Of a DNA stretch of 41,128 nucleotides, positions 14,948 to 21,927 are shown piece after piece. The first letter of the stretch is position 1, and each line of letters starts with the position of its first letter. Below the pieces are notes generated by a model. That model ran no database searches. It was given only the letters and a program-made list of their open reading frames with translations, and was not told where the DNA came from. The DNA comes from Cryobacterium sp. (GTDB lineage: Bacteria > Actinomycetota > Actinomycetes > Actinomycetales > Microbacteriaceae), in the NCBI RefSeq assembly GCF_026786305.1, contig NZ_JAJAYI010000010.1:1-41128 (forward strand). The letters are read 5' to 3'. The position numbers and the translations under genes are program-made.

Positions 14948-16492
14948 TTAGCGCTGGGCGGCGGCTATCCAGGCCTCGACCTCGGTGGCGGTACGCGGTA
15001 TGGCGGCGGAGAGGTTCTCGGCACCGGTTTCCGTCACCAGGATATCGTCTTCGATGCGCACGCCGATGCCACGGAACTCGGCGGGAACGGTGAGGTCGTC
15101 TGGCTGAAAGTACAGCCCCGGTTCGATGGTGAAGACCATGCCCGGTTTGAGCACCCCGTCCATGTACATGTCACGTCGTGCTTGAGCGCAGTCGTGCACG
15201 TCAATGCCGAGGTGGTGGCTGGTGCCGTGCACCATGTAGCGGCGGTGCTGACCATTTTCCGGCTGCAGGGCTTCCTCAGCGGTGACCGGGAGCATGCCCC
15301 ATTCAGCGGTGCGCCGGGCTATGACGGTCATCGCCGCGGCGTGCACGTCGCGAAAGACCGCGCCGGGACGAACGACGGCGAGGGCGGCATCCGCTGCTTC
15401 GCGTACGGTTTCGTAGACCAGACGTTGCACCTCGCCGTAGACGCCGTTGACAGGCAGGGTGCGGGTGATGTCGGCGGTGTAGTAGCTGTCGAGTTCCACG
15501 CCGGCGTCGATGAGAATAAGGTCGCCGGGGGCGACAACGCCGTCGTTGCGAGTCCAGTGCAGAATGCAGGCGTGCGGACCGGAAGCCGCAATGGTGTCGT
15601 AGCCGACCGTGTTGCCGTCGCTGCGGGCCCGGGTGTTGAAGACTCCCTCAACGAGGCGTTCGCCGCGGGCGTGCACGCTCGAACGGGGCAAATCAGAGAT
15701 CACATCGTCGAAACCGCGGGCAGTGGCCGCGACGGCCAGGCGCATCTGCGCAATCTCCCAGACATCCTTCACGAGGCGCAGTTCGGAGAGGTCGCGGGCC
15801 AACGCCGCGTCGGGCTCATGCTCGGTGTTGATCTCAATGCTGAACGGAGAGTCGGTGGCGTTAGTGCCGAGTACGCGTTCGGCGGCGAAACGCAGGCGGG
15901 CTTCGTCCACTTGCTCGGTGAACGTCGGGTCGGCTTCACGCAGCACGAGCGTTTCACTGTCGACGGCGCGCAGCACGGCCGCGAGGTCGGCGATACCGCG
16001 TACGTCGAGGGCGAGGGCGCTGGCGACCTGCGCGACCGAGGGGCGTGAGCCGATCCAGAATTCGCCGATGTCGGGGTTGGCGTAGAACTCGTCGGAATCG
16101 CGGCCGGCACGCTCTCGAAAGTATAGGGTCGCGTCGTGGCCGCCGGCGGCAATCGGTTCGAGCACGAGCACGGCGCCGGGTTCGCTGTCGCTGCCCCAGC
16201 CGGAGAGGTGGGCGAAGGCGGAGTGGGCGCGGAAGGCGTAATCGGTGTCGTTGGAGCGCTGCTTCAACCGGCCGGCCGGAATGATCAGGCGCTGTCCCGG
16301 ATACTGCGCCGAGAGGCGTGCGCGGCGTGCGGCGGCGAAGGGCGCCTGGTCGCGGGCCGGAGGCAGAACGTCGGTACGGTCGGCCCATCCGCTCGAGATG
16401 AACGATTTGAAACCGGTGGATCCCGGTGTCGTCGAACGGTTCTCGTTCGAGCGCGCGGCGGGAGTACGAGCGGGAGCAGTGCTATCAGCCAT
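14948..16492 (-). CDS. pepP: Xaa-Pro aminopeptidase (M24B family)
   Basis: 514 residues. An N-terminal creatinase-like domain carries RLIIPAGRLKQRSNDTDYAF and HLSGWGSDSEP. The C-terminal pita-bread domain holds all five metal ligands: the two aspartates in LIDAGVELDSYYTADITR, the histidine in HGTSHHLGIDVHD, the glutamate in FTIEPGLYF, and the glutamate in GVRIEDDILVTETG. It removes N-terminal residues before proline; cytoplasmic. ATG 16492 is preferred because the sequence upstream lacks family similarity, although GGGGGA immediately precedes it with unusually short spacing. A serine/threonine-rich N-terminal extension of about 40 residues is typical of actinobacterial members. Confidence 0.92.
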   Translation of the reverse strand: MADSTAPARTPAARSNENRSTTPGSTGFKSFISSGWADRTDVLPPARDQAPFAAARRARLSAQYPGQRLIIPAGRLKQRSNDTDYAFRAHSAFAHLSGWGSDSEPGAVLVLEPIAAGGHDATLYFRERAGRDSDEFYANPDIGEFWIGSRPSVAQVASALALDVRGIADLAAVLRAVDSETLVLREADPTFTEQVDEARLRFAAERVLGTNATDSPFSIEINTEHEPDAALARDLSELRLVKDVWEIAQMRLAVAATARGFDDVISDLPRSSVHARGERLVEGVFNTRARSDGNTVGYDTIAASGPHACILHWTRNDGVVAPGDLILIDAGVELDSYYTADITRTLPVNGVYGEVQRLVYETVREAADAALAVVRPGAVFRDVHAAAMTVIARRTAEWGMLPVTAEEALQPENGQHRRYMVHGTSHHLGIDVHDCAQARRDMYMDGVLKPGMVFTIEPGLYFQPDDLTVPAEFRGIGVRIEDDILVTETGAENLSAAIPRTATEVEAWIAAAQR

Positions 16493-16562
16493 TCCCCCAT
16501 TCTCGCACCGCACTCTGGGCACTGGCCGATCGGGTTCGTGCAGATGCTGCGACCAGCGGATG

Positions 16563-17654
16563 CTAGGCGACTGGGGTGAGCGTGGCCACGATCGGGCGGT
16601 GGTCGCTGCCGGCGCCATCGAGCGTCTCAATGACCTGCAGCGCGGTCACCTGCCAGTTCGGGGTGGCCATGACATGATCGATCGGGCTGCCGAGCGGTGC
16701 GGGAATGCTGGTGGGCCAGGTGCCGACGGCTGCCGCACCGGCCGACAACGCGGTATCCGCACAGTTACCGAGCACAGCGCCCGCGCCCCCATTCGAGCCG
16801 CCATTCGAGCCGCCGCCCGCGCGGCCGGCCATGTGGTCGAGCGTGGAATTGAAATCACCCGCCATGATCACATTATCGCCCTGGCACTTTGTGGCGAGCC
16901 AGTCGAGGTCGCTGCGCCAGTTCGACATCTCAAACTGAATCGGGGCAACGGCGTGTACGGCCACAATGGTCGGGCCGCGGCCGTCCACCGGTTCGGCCAC
17001 GACGGTCGGCAGCACGTTGGTATTGCCGGGAGGGCCGGACCCCGCCGCATTGCTCACGACATAGTCGCCGAGGTCGGGGCTGATCAGCAGCGTCGTGGAC
17101 CGCGCCTTCGACACCAGATCGAAGGCGAGCGTGTGCACCCACATCGGGCGGCCGGCGTCGCGCATCGCCTTGGCGATCAGAATGCCGGCCTCTTCCGTGG
17201 TCTCGGGCAGGGTCACGACGTCGACGTTCTGGGCCACCGCGAGGTCGGCGATGATCGCGGCGCCGGGAGCGTCGCCGAGCGTGTTCCAGCTGAGCACGGT
17301 GACGGAGTCGGTATTCGCTTCATTGCCGACCTGCGCAGTACTCACCTGCGCGGTGCTCACCTGCGCGGTGCTGGCGGTGAAACCGCGGGTGGCCAGAATG
17401 CCGACATTGGCCACACCGAACAAAACGAGCAACACCATGGCCATGCCGAGGGTTCGGCGCAACGGGCGAATGAACATCAGTAGCCCGAGCAGAACGATGC
17501 CCACGACCGCGCCGATCACGGCGATCGCACGGAACGACACGAGGTGGGCGACGACCCAAGTGTTGTGCAGACCGAACGCCTGCGGCCAGGTCAGGACCAG
17601 CAGAAGACCAGCCGCACCGATCAGAATCAGCGCTCGGATAAGTCGTGTGAACAT
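16563..17654 (-). CDS. Membrane-anchored endonuclease/exonuclease/phosphatase-family protein
   Basis: 363 residues from ATG 17654. Three N-terminal membrane helices (about 7-25, 32-62 and 70-90) are followed by a short linker and an EEP catalytic domain that would face outside. Catalytic motifs are complete: Asn124 in LSWNTLG, Glu in TLPETTEE, GDFNSTLDH, IDHVMATP and the terminal GSDHRPIV. Such proteins hydrolyse phosphodiester or phosphomonoester bonds (nucleic acid, inositol phosphate or sphingomyelin types); the substrate is unknown. The linker contains three copies of STAQV (residues 95-109) from an exact-length DNA repeat. ATG 17654 puts the first helix at the N-terminus; a longer reading to 17738 adds unlikely sequence. 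Confidence 0.85.
   Translation of the reverse strand: MFTRLIRALILIGAAGLLLVLTWPQAFGLHNTWVVAHLVSFRAIAVIGAVVGIVLLGLLMFIRPLRRTLGMAMVLLVLFGVANVGILATRGFTASTAQVSTAQVSTAQVGNEANTDSVTVLSWNTLGDAPGAAIIADLAVAQNVDVVTLPETTEEAGILIAKAMRDAGRPMWVHTLAFDLVSKARSTTLLISPDLGDYVVSNAAGSGPPGNTNVLPTVVAEPVDGRGPTIVAVHAVAPIQFEMSNWRSDLDWLATKCQGDNVIMAGDFNSTLDHMAGRAGGGSNGGSNGGAGAVLGNCADTALSAGAAAVGTWPTSIPAPLGSPIDHVMATPNWQVTALQVIETLDGAGSDHRPIVATLTPVA
17329..17373 (-). repeat. Three tandem 15-bp repeats inside the EEP gene
   Basis: Units 17329-17343, 17344-17358 and 17359-17373 follow ACCTGCGCGGTGCTC with few differences and encode STAQV three times in the linker between the last membrane helix and the catalytic domain. Unit length divisible by three keeps the frame if copy number changes. 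Confidence 0.85.
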
Positions 17655-17739
17655 TGTGCTGAACCCTAGATCAGAATTCTGGGGAATGACCAGTCGCTCG
17701 GGTATCGGCACCGCGGCCAACGGCCAGATGGTGGCCAAC

Positions 17740-17745
17740 TAGCAT
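17740..17745 (+). promoter_or_regulatory. -10-like hexamer of the PHP gene (leaderless arrangement)
   Basis: TAGCAT is followed by GGGGAC (6 nt) and ATG 17752. The GGGGA is too close to the ATG for a normal ribosome site, so a leaderless start is favoured. Confidence 0.5.
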
Positions 17746-17751
17746 GGGGAC

Positions 17752-18621
17752 ATGGCAGTCTCGCGGCAATTCCATGGTCCGATCGACCTGCATGCACACT
17801 CGAGCGTGTCGGATGGTACCGAGACTCCCGCGGAACTCGTGCGCGCTGCGGCCGCGGCGAAGCTCGGCACCATCGCCCTGACCGACCACGACTCGACGGC
17901 CGGTTGGGCCGAGGCATCCGCTGCTGCGCGCACCGAACACCTCACACTTATTCCTGGAATGGAATTTAGCACCCGGGTGCAGTATGCCAGTGTGCATCTT
18001 TTGGCATATCTCTTTGATCCGACCGATTCGGCCCTGCTGGCGGAGATGACCCGGGTACGCGCCGCACGCCTCACCCGGGCCGAGCAGATGGTCGCCCGCA
18101 TCGGCGCCGACTATGACCTCAGCTGGGACGACGTGCTCGCCCAGACCACCCGCGATTCGACCGTGGGGCGGCCGCACATCGCCGACGCTCTCGTGGCGCG
18201 CGGCCATGCCCTCAATCGCAGTGCGGCCTTCGCCGACATCCTGCACTGGAAGGCCGGCTACTTTCAGCCGCACTACGCGCCCGACCCGTTGCGGGCGATC
18301 GAGCTCGTGCGGGCCGCCGGGGGAGTGTCGGTCATCGCCCATCCCGCCACGCGCGGTGTCCGGGACGTCGTCGCGGAATCCCGGCTGAAGATCCTGGTTG
18401 AGGCCGGACTGTTCGGTCTCGAACTGGGCCACCGCGAGAACCGGCCGGAACCCACCGCGCGACTCTCCGAACTCGCCGCCAAATTCGGCCTGTTCGTCAC
18501 CGGCTCAAGCGACTACCACGGCACCGGCAAACCCAACCGGCTCGGCGAGAACACGACCGCCCCCGAGGTGCTCGAGCGCATCATTATCGAGGGCCGCGGC
18601 TCGGAACCCGTCTATGGCTGA
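17752..18621 (+). CDS. PHP-domain metal-dependent phosphoesterase
   Basis: 289 residues with the four PHP motifs: DLHAHSSVSDG (residues 12-22), ALTDHDSTAGW (44-47 TDHD), GMEFST, and the late SVIAHPATRG and GSSDYHGTG. This is the YciV/TrpH-like group, whose characterised members include 3'-phosphoadenosine-5'-phosphate phosphatase activity and RNase AM-type 5'-3' exonuclease activity; which applies here is unknown. Cytoplasmic. It is divergent from the EEP gene 97 bp away, and convergent with the DEAD-box gene after 155 bp. The C-terminus EGRGSEPVYG ends normally, so I see no frameshift. Confidence 0.88.
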   Translation: MAVSRQFHGPIDLHAHSSVSDGTETPAELVRAAAAAKLGTIALTDHDSTAGWAEASAAARTEHLTLIPGMEFSTRVQYASVHLLAYLFDPTDSALLAEMTRVRAARLTRAEQMVARIGADYDLSWDDVLAQTTRDSTVGRPHIADALVARGHALNRSAAFADILHWKAGYFQPHYAPDPLRAIELVRAAGGVSVIAHPATRGVRDVVAESRLKILVEAGLFGLELGHRENRPEPTARLSELAAKFGLFVTGSSDYHGTGKPNRLGENTTAPEVLERIIIEGRGSEPVYG

Positions 18622-18658
18622 CTCTTTCGGCAGTGGATGCCGCGGCGCCGCACGCGGC

Positions 18659-18694
18659 ACTGCGCGGGGAACTGCGCGGGGAACTGCGCGGGGA
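18659..18694 (+). repeat. Three perfect 12-bp tandem repeats downstream of the PHP gene
   Basis: ACTGCGCGGGGA is repeated exactly at 18659-18670, 18671-18682 and 18683-18694, in the 155-bp gap between two convergent genes. The remaining gap contains no recognisable gene or classical terminator. Confidence 0.9.
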
Positions 18695-18776
18695 AAACAA
18701 CGGCGCCCGCCCCGAGACCGCCGCGGCCGAAACGGCGGCAGCCCGGGTGCCGGGCGCGGATGGTTCTGATCAGCTA

Positions 18777-20402
18777 TCAGATGGCGCTGCCGGCCTGCGG
18801 CGAGCGACGACGGGTGCGGCTACGACGAAGCGGGGCATTGTTGCCGTCGTGGTGCTCGGCTCCGCCACCATCATGTGTGCCGGCTGCGGGTGTTGCGGCT
18901 GGGGCATCCGGGTTGGTGCTGGAACCGACGCGGGTGCGTGAGCGGGTGGGCCGACCAGCGTCGTCGGCCCCGGTGGCTACCGGGCTCGTTGCCGTGCGGT
19001 CGGAGCCGCGCGCAGAATCTCCACGGCCGGAACCGCGGCTGCCCTCAGAACGGCCCCCCTCGGAGCGGCCCCGCTCAGAGCGGCCGCCCTCGGAGTGTCC
19101 GGACCGCGAAGCACCGGACCGACTCAATTCAGAACGGCTGCCGGCGCCGGAGCGTGCCGCGCCGGAACGGCCGGCGCCGCCGGTGCGACCCTCGCCAGCG
19201 ACGACATCCTTCACCGGGGTTGCGCGCAGACGGCCCTTGGATCCGGCCGGAATGTTCAGGTCGGTGTATAGGTGCGGCGACGACGAGTAGGTTTCCATCG
19301 GTTCCGGCTGGCCGAAGTCGAGTGCCTTGTTGATGAGCGACCACTTGTGCAGGTCATCCCAGTCGACGAAAGTTACGGCGATACCGGTCTTACCGGCGCG
19401 GCCGGTGCGGCCGACACGGTGCAGGTACGCCTTCTCGTCTTCGGGAATGGTGTGGTTGATCACGTGAGTGACGTCTTCAACGTCGATGCCGCGAGCGGCG
19501 ACATTCGTTGCGATGAGAATTTCTTTTTTGCCGGACTTGAAGCTGGCCATGGCGCGTTCGCGCTGTTCCTGGTTCAGGTCGCCGTGCACGGCCGTGGCGT
19601 TGAAGCCGCGATCGCCGAGCTCTTCGACGAGCTTCGCGGCGGCGCGCTTGGTGCGGGTGAAGATGATGGTTTTGCCGCGGCCCTCGGCCATGAGGATGCG
19701 GCCGATGACCTCGTCCTTGTCCATGTTGTGGGCGCGGTAGACGAGGTGCTCGATGTTGGCCTGCATGAGGCCTTCGTCTGGGTCGGTCGCGCGAATGTGA
19801 ATCGGACGATTCATGAAGCGGCGTGCCAGGGCCACGATCGGTCCGGGCATCGTCGCCGAGAACAACATGGTGTGGCGGGTCGACGGGGTCTGCGCGAAGA
19901 GTTTTTCGATGTCGGAGAGAAAACCGAGGTCGAGCATCTTGTCGGCTTCGTCGAGCACCATTTCGCGCACGTTGGCGAGAGTGAGCAGACGCTGGCTGGC
20001 GAGGTCGAGCAGGCGGCCGGGGGTACCGACGACGATCTGCGCGCCGGCCTTAAGCTGTTCGATCTGACCCTCGTAGGCCTTGCCGCCGTAAATGGAGACG
20101 ATCTTGGTGTTGCGGCCCGCAGCAGCGAGTTCGAGGTCTTCGGAGACCTGCACGCACAGTTCGCGGGTCGGAACGACGATGAGCGCCTGTACACCGGGCT
20201 CGGGGTCGAGGCCGAGGCGCTGAATGACGGGAAGGCCGAAGCCGAAGGTTTTGCCGGTGCCGGTTTTGGCCTGACCGATGATGTCTTGGCCGCCCAGGGC
20301 GAGGGGGATGGTCTGGGTCTGGATGGGAAACGGTTCGAGGATGCCCTTGGCGGCGAGGGAGTCGACCATGTCCTGGTCAATATTGAGTTCCGAGAAAGTC
20401 AC
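18777..20402 (-). CDS. DEAD-box ATP-dependent RNA helicase with low-complexity C-terminal tail
   Basis: 541 residues. All core motifs are present: Q motif FPIQTQTI, motif I AKTGTGKT (45-52), Ia VPTREL, Ib TPGR, II DEAD (151-154), III SAT (182-184), IV IIFTRTKR, V ATNVAARGIDV and VI HRVGRTGRAG. Residues from about 395 on form a Gly/Arg/Ser/Glu-rich disordered tail (SGASRSGHSEGGRSERGRSE) that probably binds RNA or promotes condensation, as in RhlE/DeaD-type cold-induced helicases. The GTG start has a weak AGG at 9 nt; TACATT is 1 nt upstream of it. It is divergent from the ferritin-like gene, as rhlE (Rv3211) is in mycobacteria. Confidence 0.93.
   Translation of the reverse strand: MTFSELNIDQDMVDSLAAKGILEPFPIQTQTIPLALGGQDIIGQAKTGTGKTFGFGLPVIQRLGLDPEPGVQALIVVPTRELCVQVSEDLELAAAGRNTKIVSIYGGKAYEGQIEQLKAGAQIVVGTPGRLLDLASQRLLTLANVREMVLDEADKMLDLGFLSDIEKLFAQTPSTRHTMLFSATMPGPIVALARRFMNRPIHIRATDPDEGLMQANIEHLVYRAHNMDKDEVIGRILMAEGRGKTIIFTRTKRAAAKLVEELGDRGFNATAVHGDLNQEQRERAMASFKSGKKEILIATNVAARGIDVEDVTHVINHTIPEDEKAYLHRVGRTGRAGKTGIAVTFVDWDDLHKWSLINKALDFGQPEPMETYSSSPHLYTDLNIPAGSKGRLRATPVKDVVAGEGRTGGAGRSGAARSGAGSRSELSRSGASRSGHSEGGRSERGRSEGGRSEGSRGSGRGDSARGSDRTATSPVATGADDAGRPTRSRTRVGSSTNPDAPAATPAAGTHDGGGAEHHDGNNAPLRRSRTRRRSPQAGSAI
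19041..19100 (-). repeat. Four imperfect 15-bp repeats in the helicase tail
   Basis: Units start at 19041, 19056, 19071 and 19086 and share the pattern (G/C)C(C/G)CTC(A/G)GA(A/G)CGGCC, the last copy being most diverged. On the minus strand they encode GRSEG/GRSER-type pentapeptides. In-frame copy-number change would lengthen or shorten the disordered tail. Confidence 0.7.
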
Positions 20403-20535
20403 GAATGTATGCCTGTCATTAACTGGAAGCGACGTGCGCCCGTTTTTGCGACTCGGGCAGCGGCCGCCGATCCTTGTCGACGACGTGATTCCACCTTACT
20501 GCCCCGTCTGTACCGCGGCCACAGGCGCGCTGTCC

Positions 20536-20541
20536 TAAGCT
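20536..20541 (+). promoter_or_regulatory. -10-like hexamer of the ferritin-like gene (leaderless arrangement)
   Basis: TAAGCT is followed by AAGCCA (6 nt) and GTG 20548. No Shine-Dalgarno is present. The 145-bp gap to the divergent DEAD-box gene holds no other recognisable element. Confidence 0.5.
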
Positions 20542-20547
20542 AAGCCA

Positions 20548-21264
20548 GTGGTCACGTGGTTCGGTCGGCGCCCGCAGCGCAATGAAGCTCCGCGGCTTTC
20601 CGCCCGCGGGGCGCTCCAGCCAACCGAAAAAGTGGACATCAGTTCGCTTGCGCCGAGCGTGCGGCACTTTCTCGGCCAAGCCGCGTACAGCGAGCTGGGA
20701 GAGTTCGAAAGCCTGGCCCGCGCCGTCGCGACCGCGCCGAACCTCGCCGTGAAGGAGGGCCTCAGCGCCGCCGCTGGTCGAGCCCTGAGCAAGCATCACG
20801 GACTGATCACCGAAATTCGCCGTCGCGGGCACGAGCCGGCCACCGAGATGGCCCCGTTCGTCGCAGGCCTCGATGAGTTTCGCCGCAAGACGGGCGGCGC
20901 CGACTGGCACGAGCTGCTGCTGAGCTGTTACCTCGCCGGTGGCCTGCTCGATGATTTCTTCATTCGACTGTCGGACGGCCTGCCGCGCGACATCGGGCCC
21001 CGGGTGGCGCAGTTGCTCGGCGAAGGTTCCGGTACCGACGTGCTCGTGCACGAGCTGCAGACCGCCATCGAAAACGACGTGGCACTCGGCTCCCGGCTGG
21101 CCATGTGGGGCCGACGGCTCGTCGGTGACACCCTGCTCGTGGCGCGGTCGGCCATGCCGGCCGCCGACCCTGCTGGCGGGGCCGAGGCGCGCATCGAACC
21201 GGTCTTCACCGAGATCATCGCCGCGCACACCCGCCGCATGGACGGCCTCGGGCTCACCGCATAG
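20548..21264 (+). CDS. Ferritin-like fold protein (MiaE-like family)
   Basis: 238 residues, largely helical, in the actinobacterial ferritin-like family related to tRNA-hydroxylase MiaE (Rv3210c-type). Candidate diiron residues are in YSELGEFESLARAV, ALSKHHGLITEI and LLSCYLAGGLLDDFFIRL, with a final helix containing EPVFTEIIAAHTRRM. I cannot confirm a complete diiron site by eye, so oxygenase, ferroxidase or inactive roles are all open. It sits between the DEAD-box helicase and DUF3107/AdnAB, as in mycobacteria, suggesting an old conserved linkage to nucleic-acid metabolism. The GTG start has no Shine-Dalgarno. Confidence 0.75.
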   Translation: MVTWFGRRPQRNEAPRLSARGALQPTEKVDISSLAPSVRHFLGQAAYSELGEFESLARAVATAPNLAVKEGLSAAAGRALSKHHGLITEIRRRGHEPATEMAPFVAGLDEFRRKTGGADWHELLLSCYLAGGLLDDFFIRLSDGLPRDIGPRVAQLLGEGSGTDVLVHELQTAIENDVALGSRLAMWGRRLVGDTLLVARSAMPAADPAGGAEARIEPVFTEIIAAHTRRMDGLGLTA

Positions 21265-21293
21265 TCGTACGGCCTGGCAAAGCCGCCGAACAC

Positions 21294-21602
21294 CTACGCG
21301 GTGTTGGGGGATCCGGTTTTGGCCAGTGCCTGCAGCATCCTCTGGTCGGCGTGAATACGTCGCCGACTGATCACGAGATTCAGCGTTACGCCTGAAGCGG
21401 CGGCCGCCCCGAGGGACACCCACCAGATCCACCCGCCGGCCCAATTCCAGCCGAGCCAGGTCAATCCGACCCACACCGCGGATGCCGCGACCGTTCCGAT
21501 CGCCGGAACCAGCACCGAACCCTGGGTGGCTCGACCGGGCAGAAAATACCGCGCGGCGAGACCAATGACCGCCCCGAACAGAGCGACGAACAGAAGCTCC
21601 AT
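21294..21602 (-). CDS. Small three-helix membrane protein
   Basis: 102 residues with hydrophobic segments at about 2-19, 30-49 and 54-80 (MELLFVALFGAVIGLAARYF; VLVPAIGTVAASAVWVGLTW; GWIWWVSLGAAAASGVTLNL), then a short basic cytoplasmic tail. The first segment resembles GlsB/YeaQ/YmgE-type transglycosylase-associated proteins, but I cannot assign the family firmly. Its ATG is 6 nt after the DUF3107 stop on the same strand, so the two are probably co-transcribed. It is convergent with the ferritin-like gene 29 bp away. Confidence 0.7.
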   Translation of the reverse strand: MELLFVALFGAVIGLAARYFLPGRATQGSVLVPAIGTVAASAVWVGLTWLGWNWAGGWIWWVSLGAAAASGVTLNLVISRRRIHADQRMLQALAKTGSPNTA

Positions 21603-21608
21603 GGCTGG

Positions 21609-21833
21609 TTACGCGACGAAACCGACGCGGCGCGATTCTTCGCTGCCGAGTTCGACGTAGGCGAGTCCCACCGTCGGAACGATGTACACGCGACCCTTGC
21701 TGTCGCTGAGCTTCAGATAACCGGTCTGGCCGGAGAGGGCCGCTGCAACGGTCTCCTCGATCTCGGTCGCTGGCTGCGAAGTCTCAAAACCGATCTCCCG
21801 GGGAGAGTTGAAAATACCAATGCGAATATCCAT
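21609..21833 (-). CDS. DUF3107 protein
   Basis: 74 residues starting MDIRIGIFNSPREIGFET and ending YVELGSEESRRVGFVA, which matches the actinobacterial DUF3107 family (Rv3208A/TB9.4 in M. tuberculosis, from memory). It is a small cytoplasmic alpha/beta protein of unknown function. ATG 21833 is chosen over longer readings because family members begin at M-(D/E)-(I/V)-(R/K)-IG and because AAAGG lies 8 nt upstream. It is divergent from adnA with a 94-bp gap, and followed after 6 nt by the small membrane protein gene. Confidence 0.9.
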   Translation of the reverse strand: MDIRIGIFNSPREIGFETSQPATEIEETVAAALSGQTGYLKLSDSKGRVYIVPTVGLAYVELGSEESRRVGFVA

Positions 21834-21915
21834 CGAACTGCCTTTCGTAGCCTTGCGCCCAGAGTACGACAGAACACACCAGTGCCCTGACCAGTTCACT
21901 GTCGGCGCAACCCGA

Positions 21916-21921
21916 TACCGT
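21916..21921 (+). promoter_or_regulatory. -10-like hexamer of adnA (leaderless arrangement)
   Basis: TACCGT is followed by TGAATT (6 nt) and GTG 21928, with no Shine-Dalgarno. This is the probable promoter of the adnA-adnB transcript. Confidence 0.5.
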
Positions 21922-21927
21922 TGAATT

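Noticed and set aside
18633..18941. Possible small gene from GTG 18633, and another from ATG 18615
   Set aside because: The first runs antisense into the DEAD-box tail, the second is Arg/Gly low complexity; neither has a ribosome site or a recognisable product. Kept only as a remark in the repeat finding.
20384..20402. TACATT hexamer 1 nt before the DEAD-box GTG as a leaderless promoter
   Set aside because: Spacing of 1 nt would start transcription inside the coding sequence, so it does not fit the 6-nt rule seen elsewhere.
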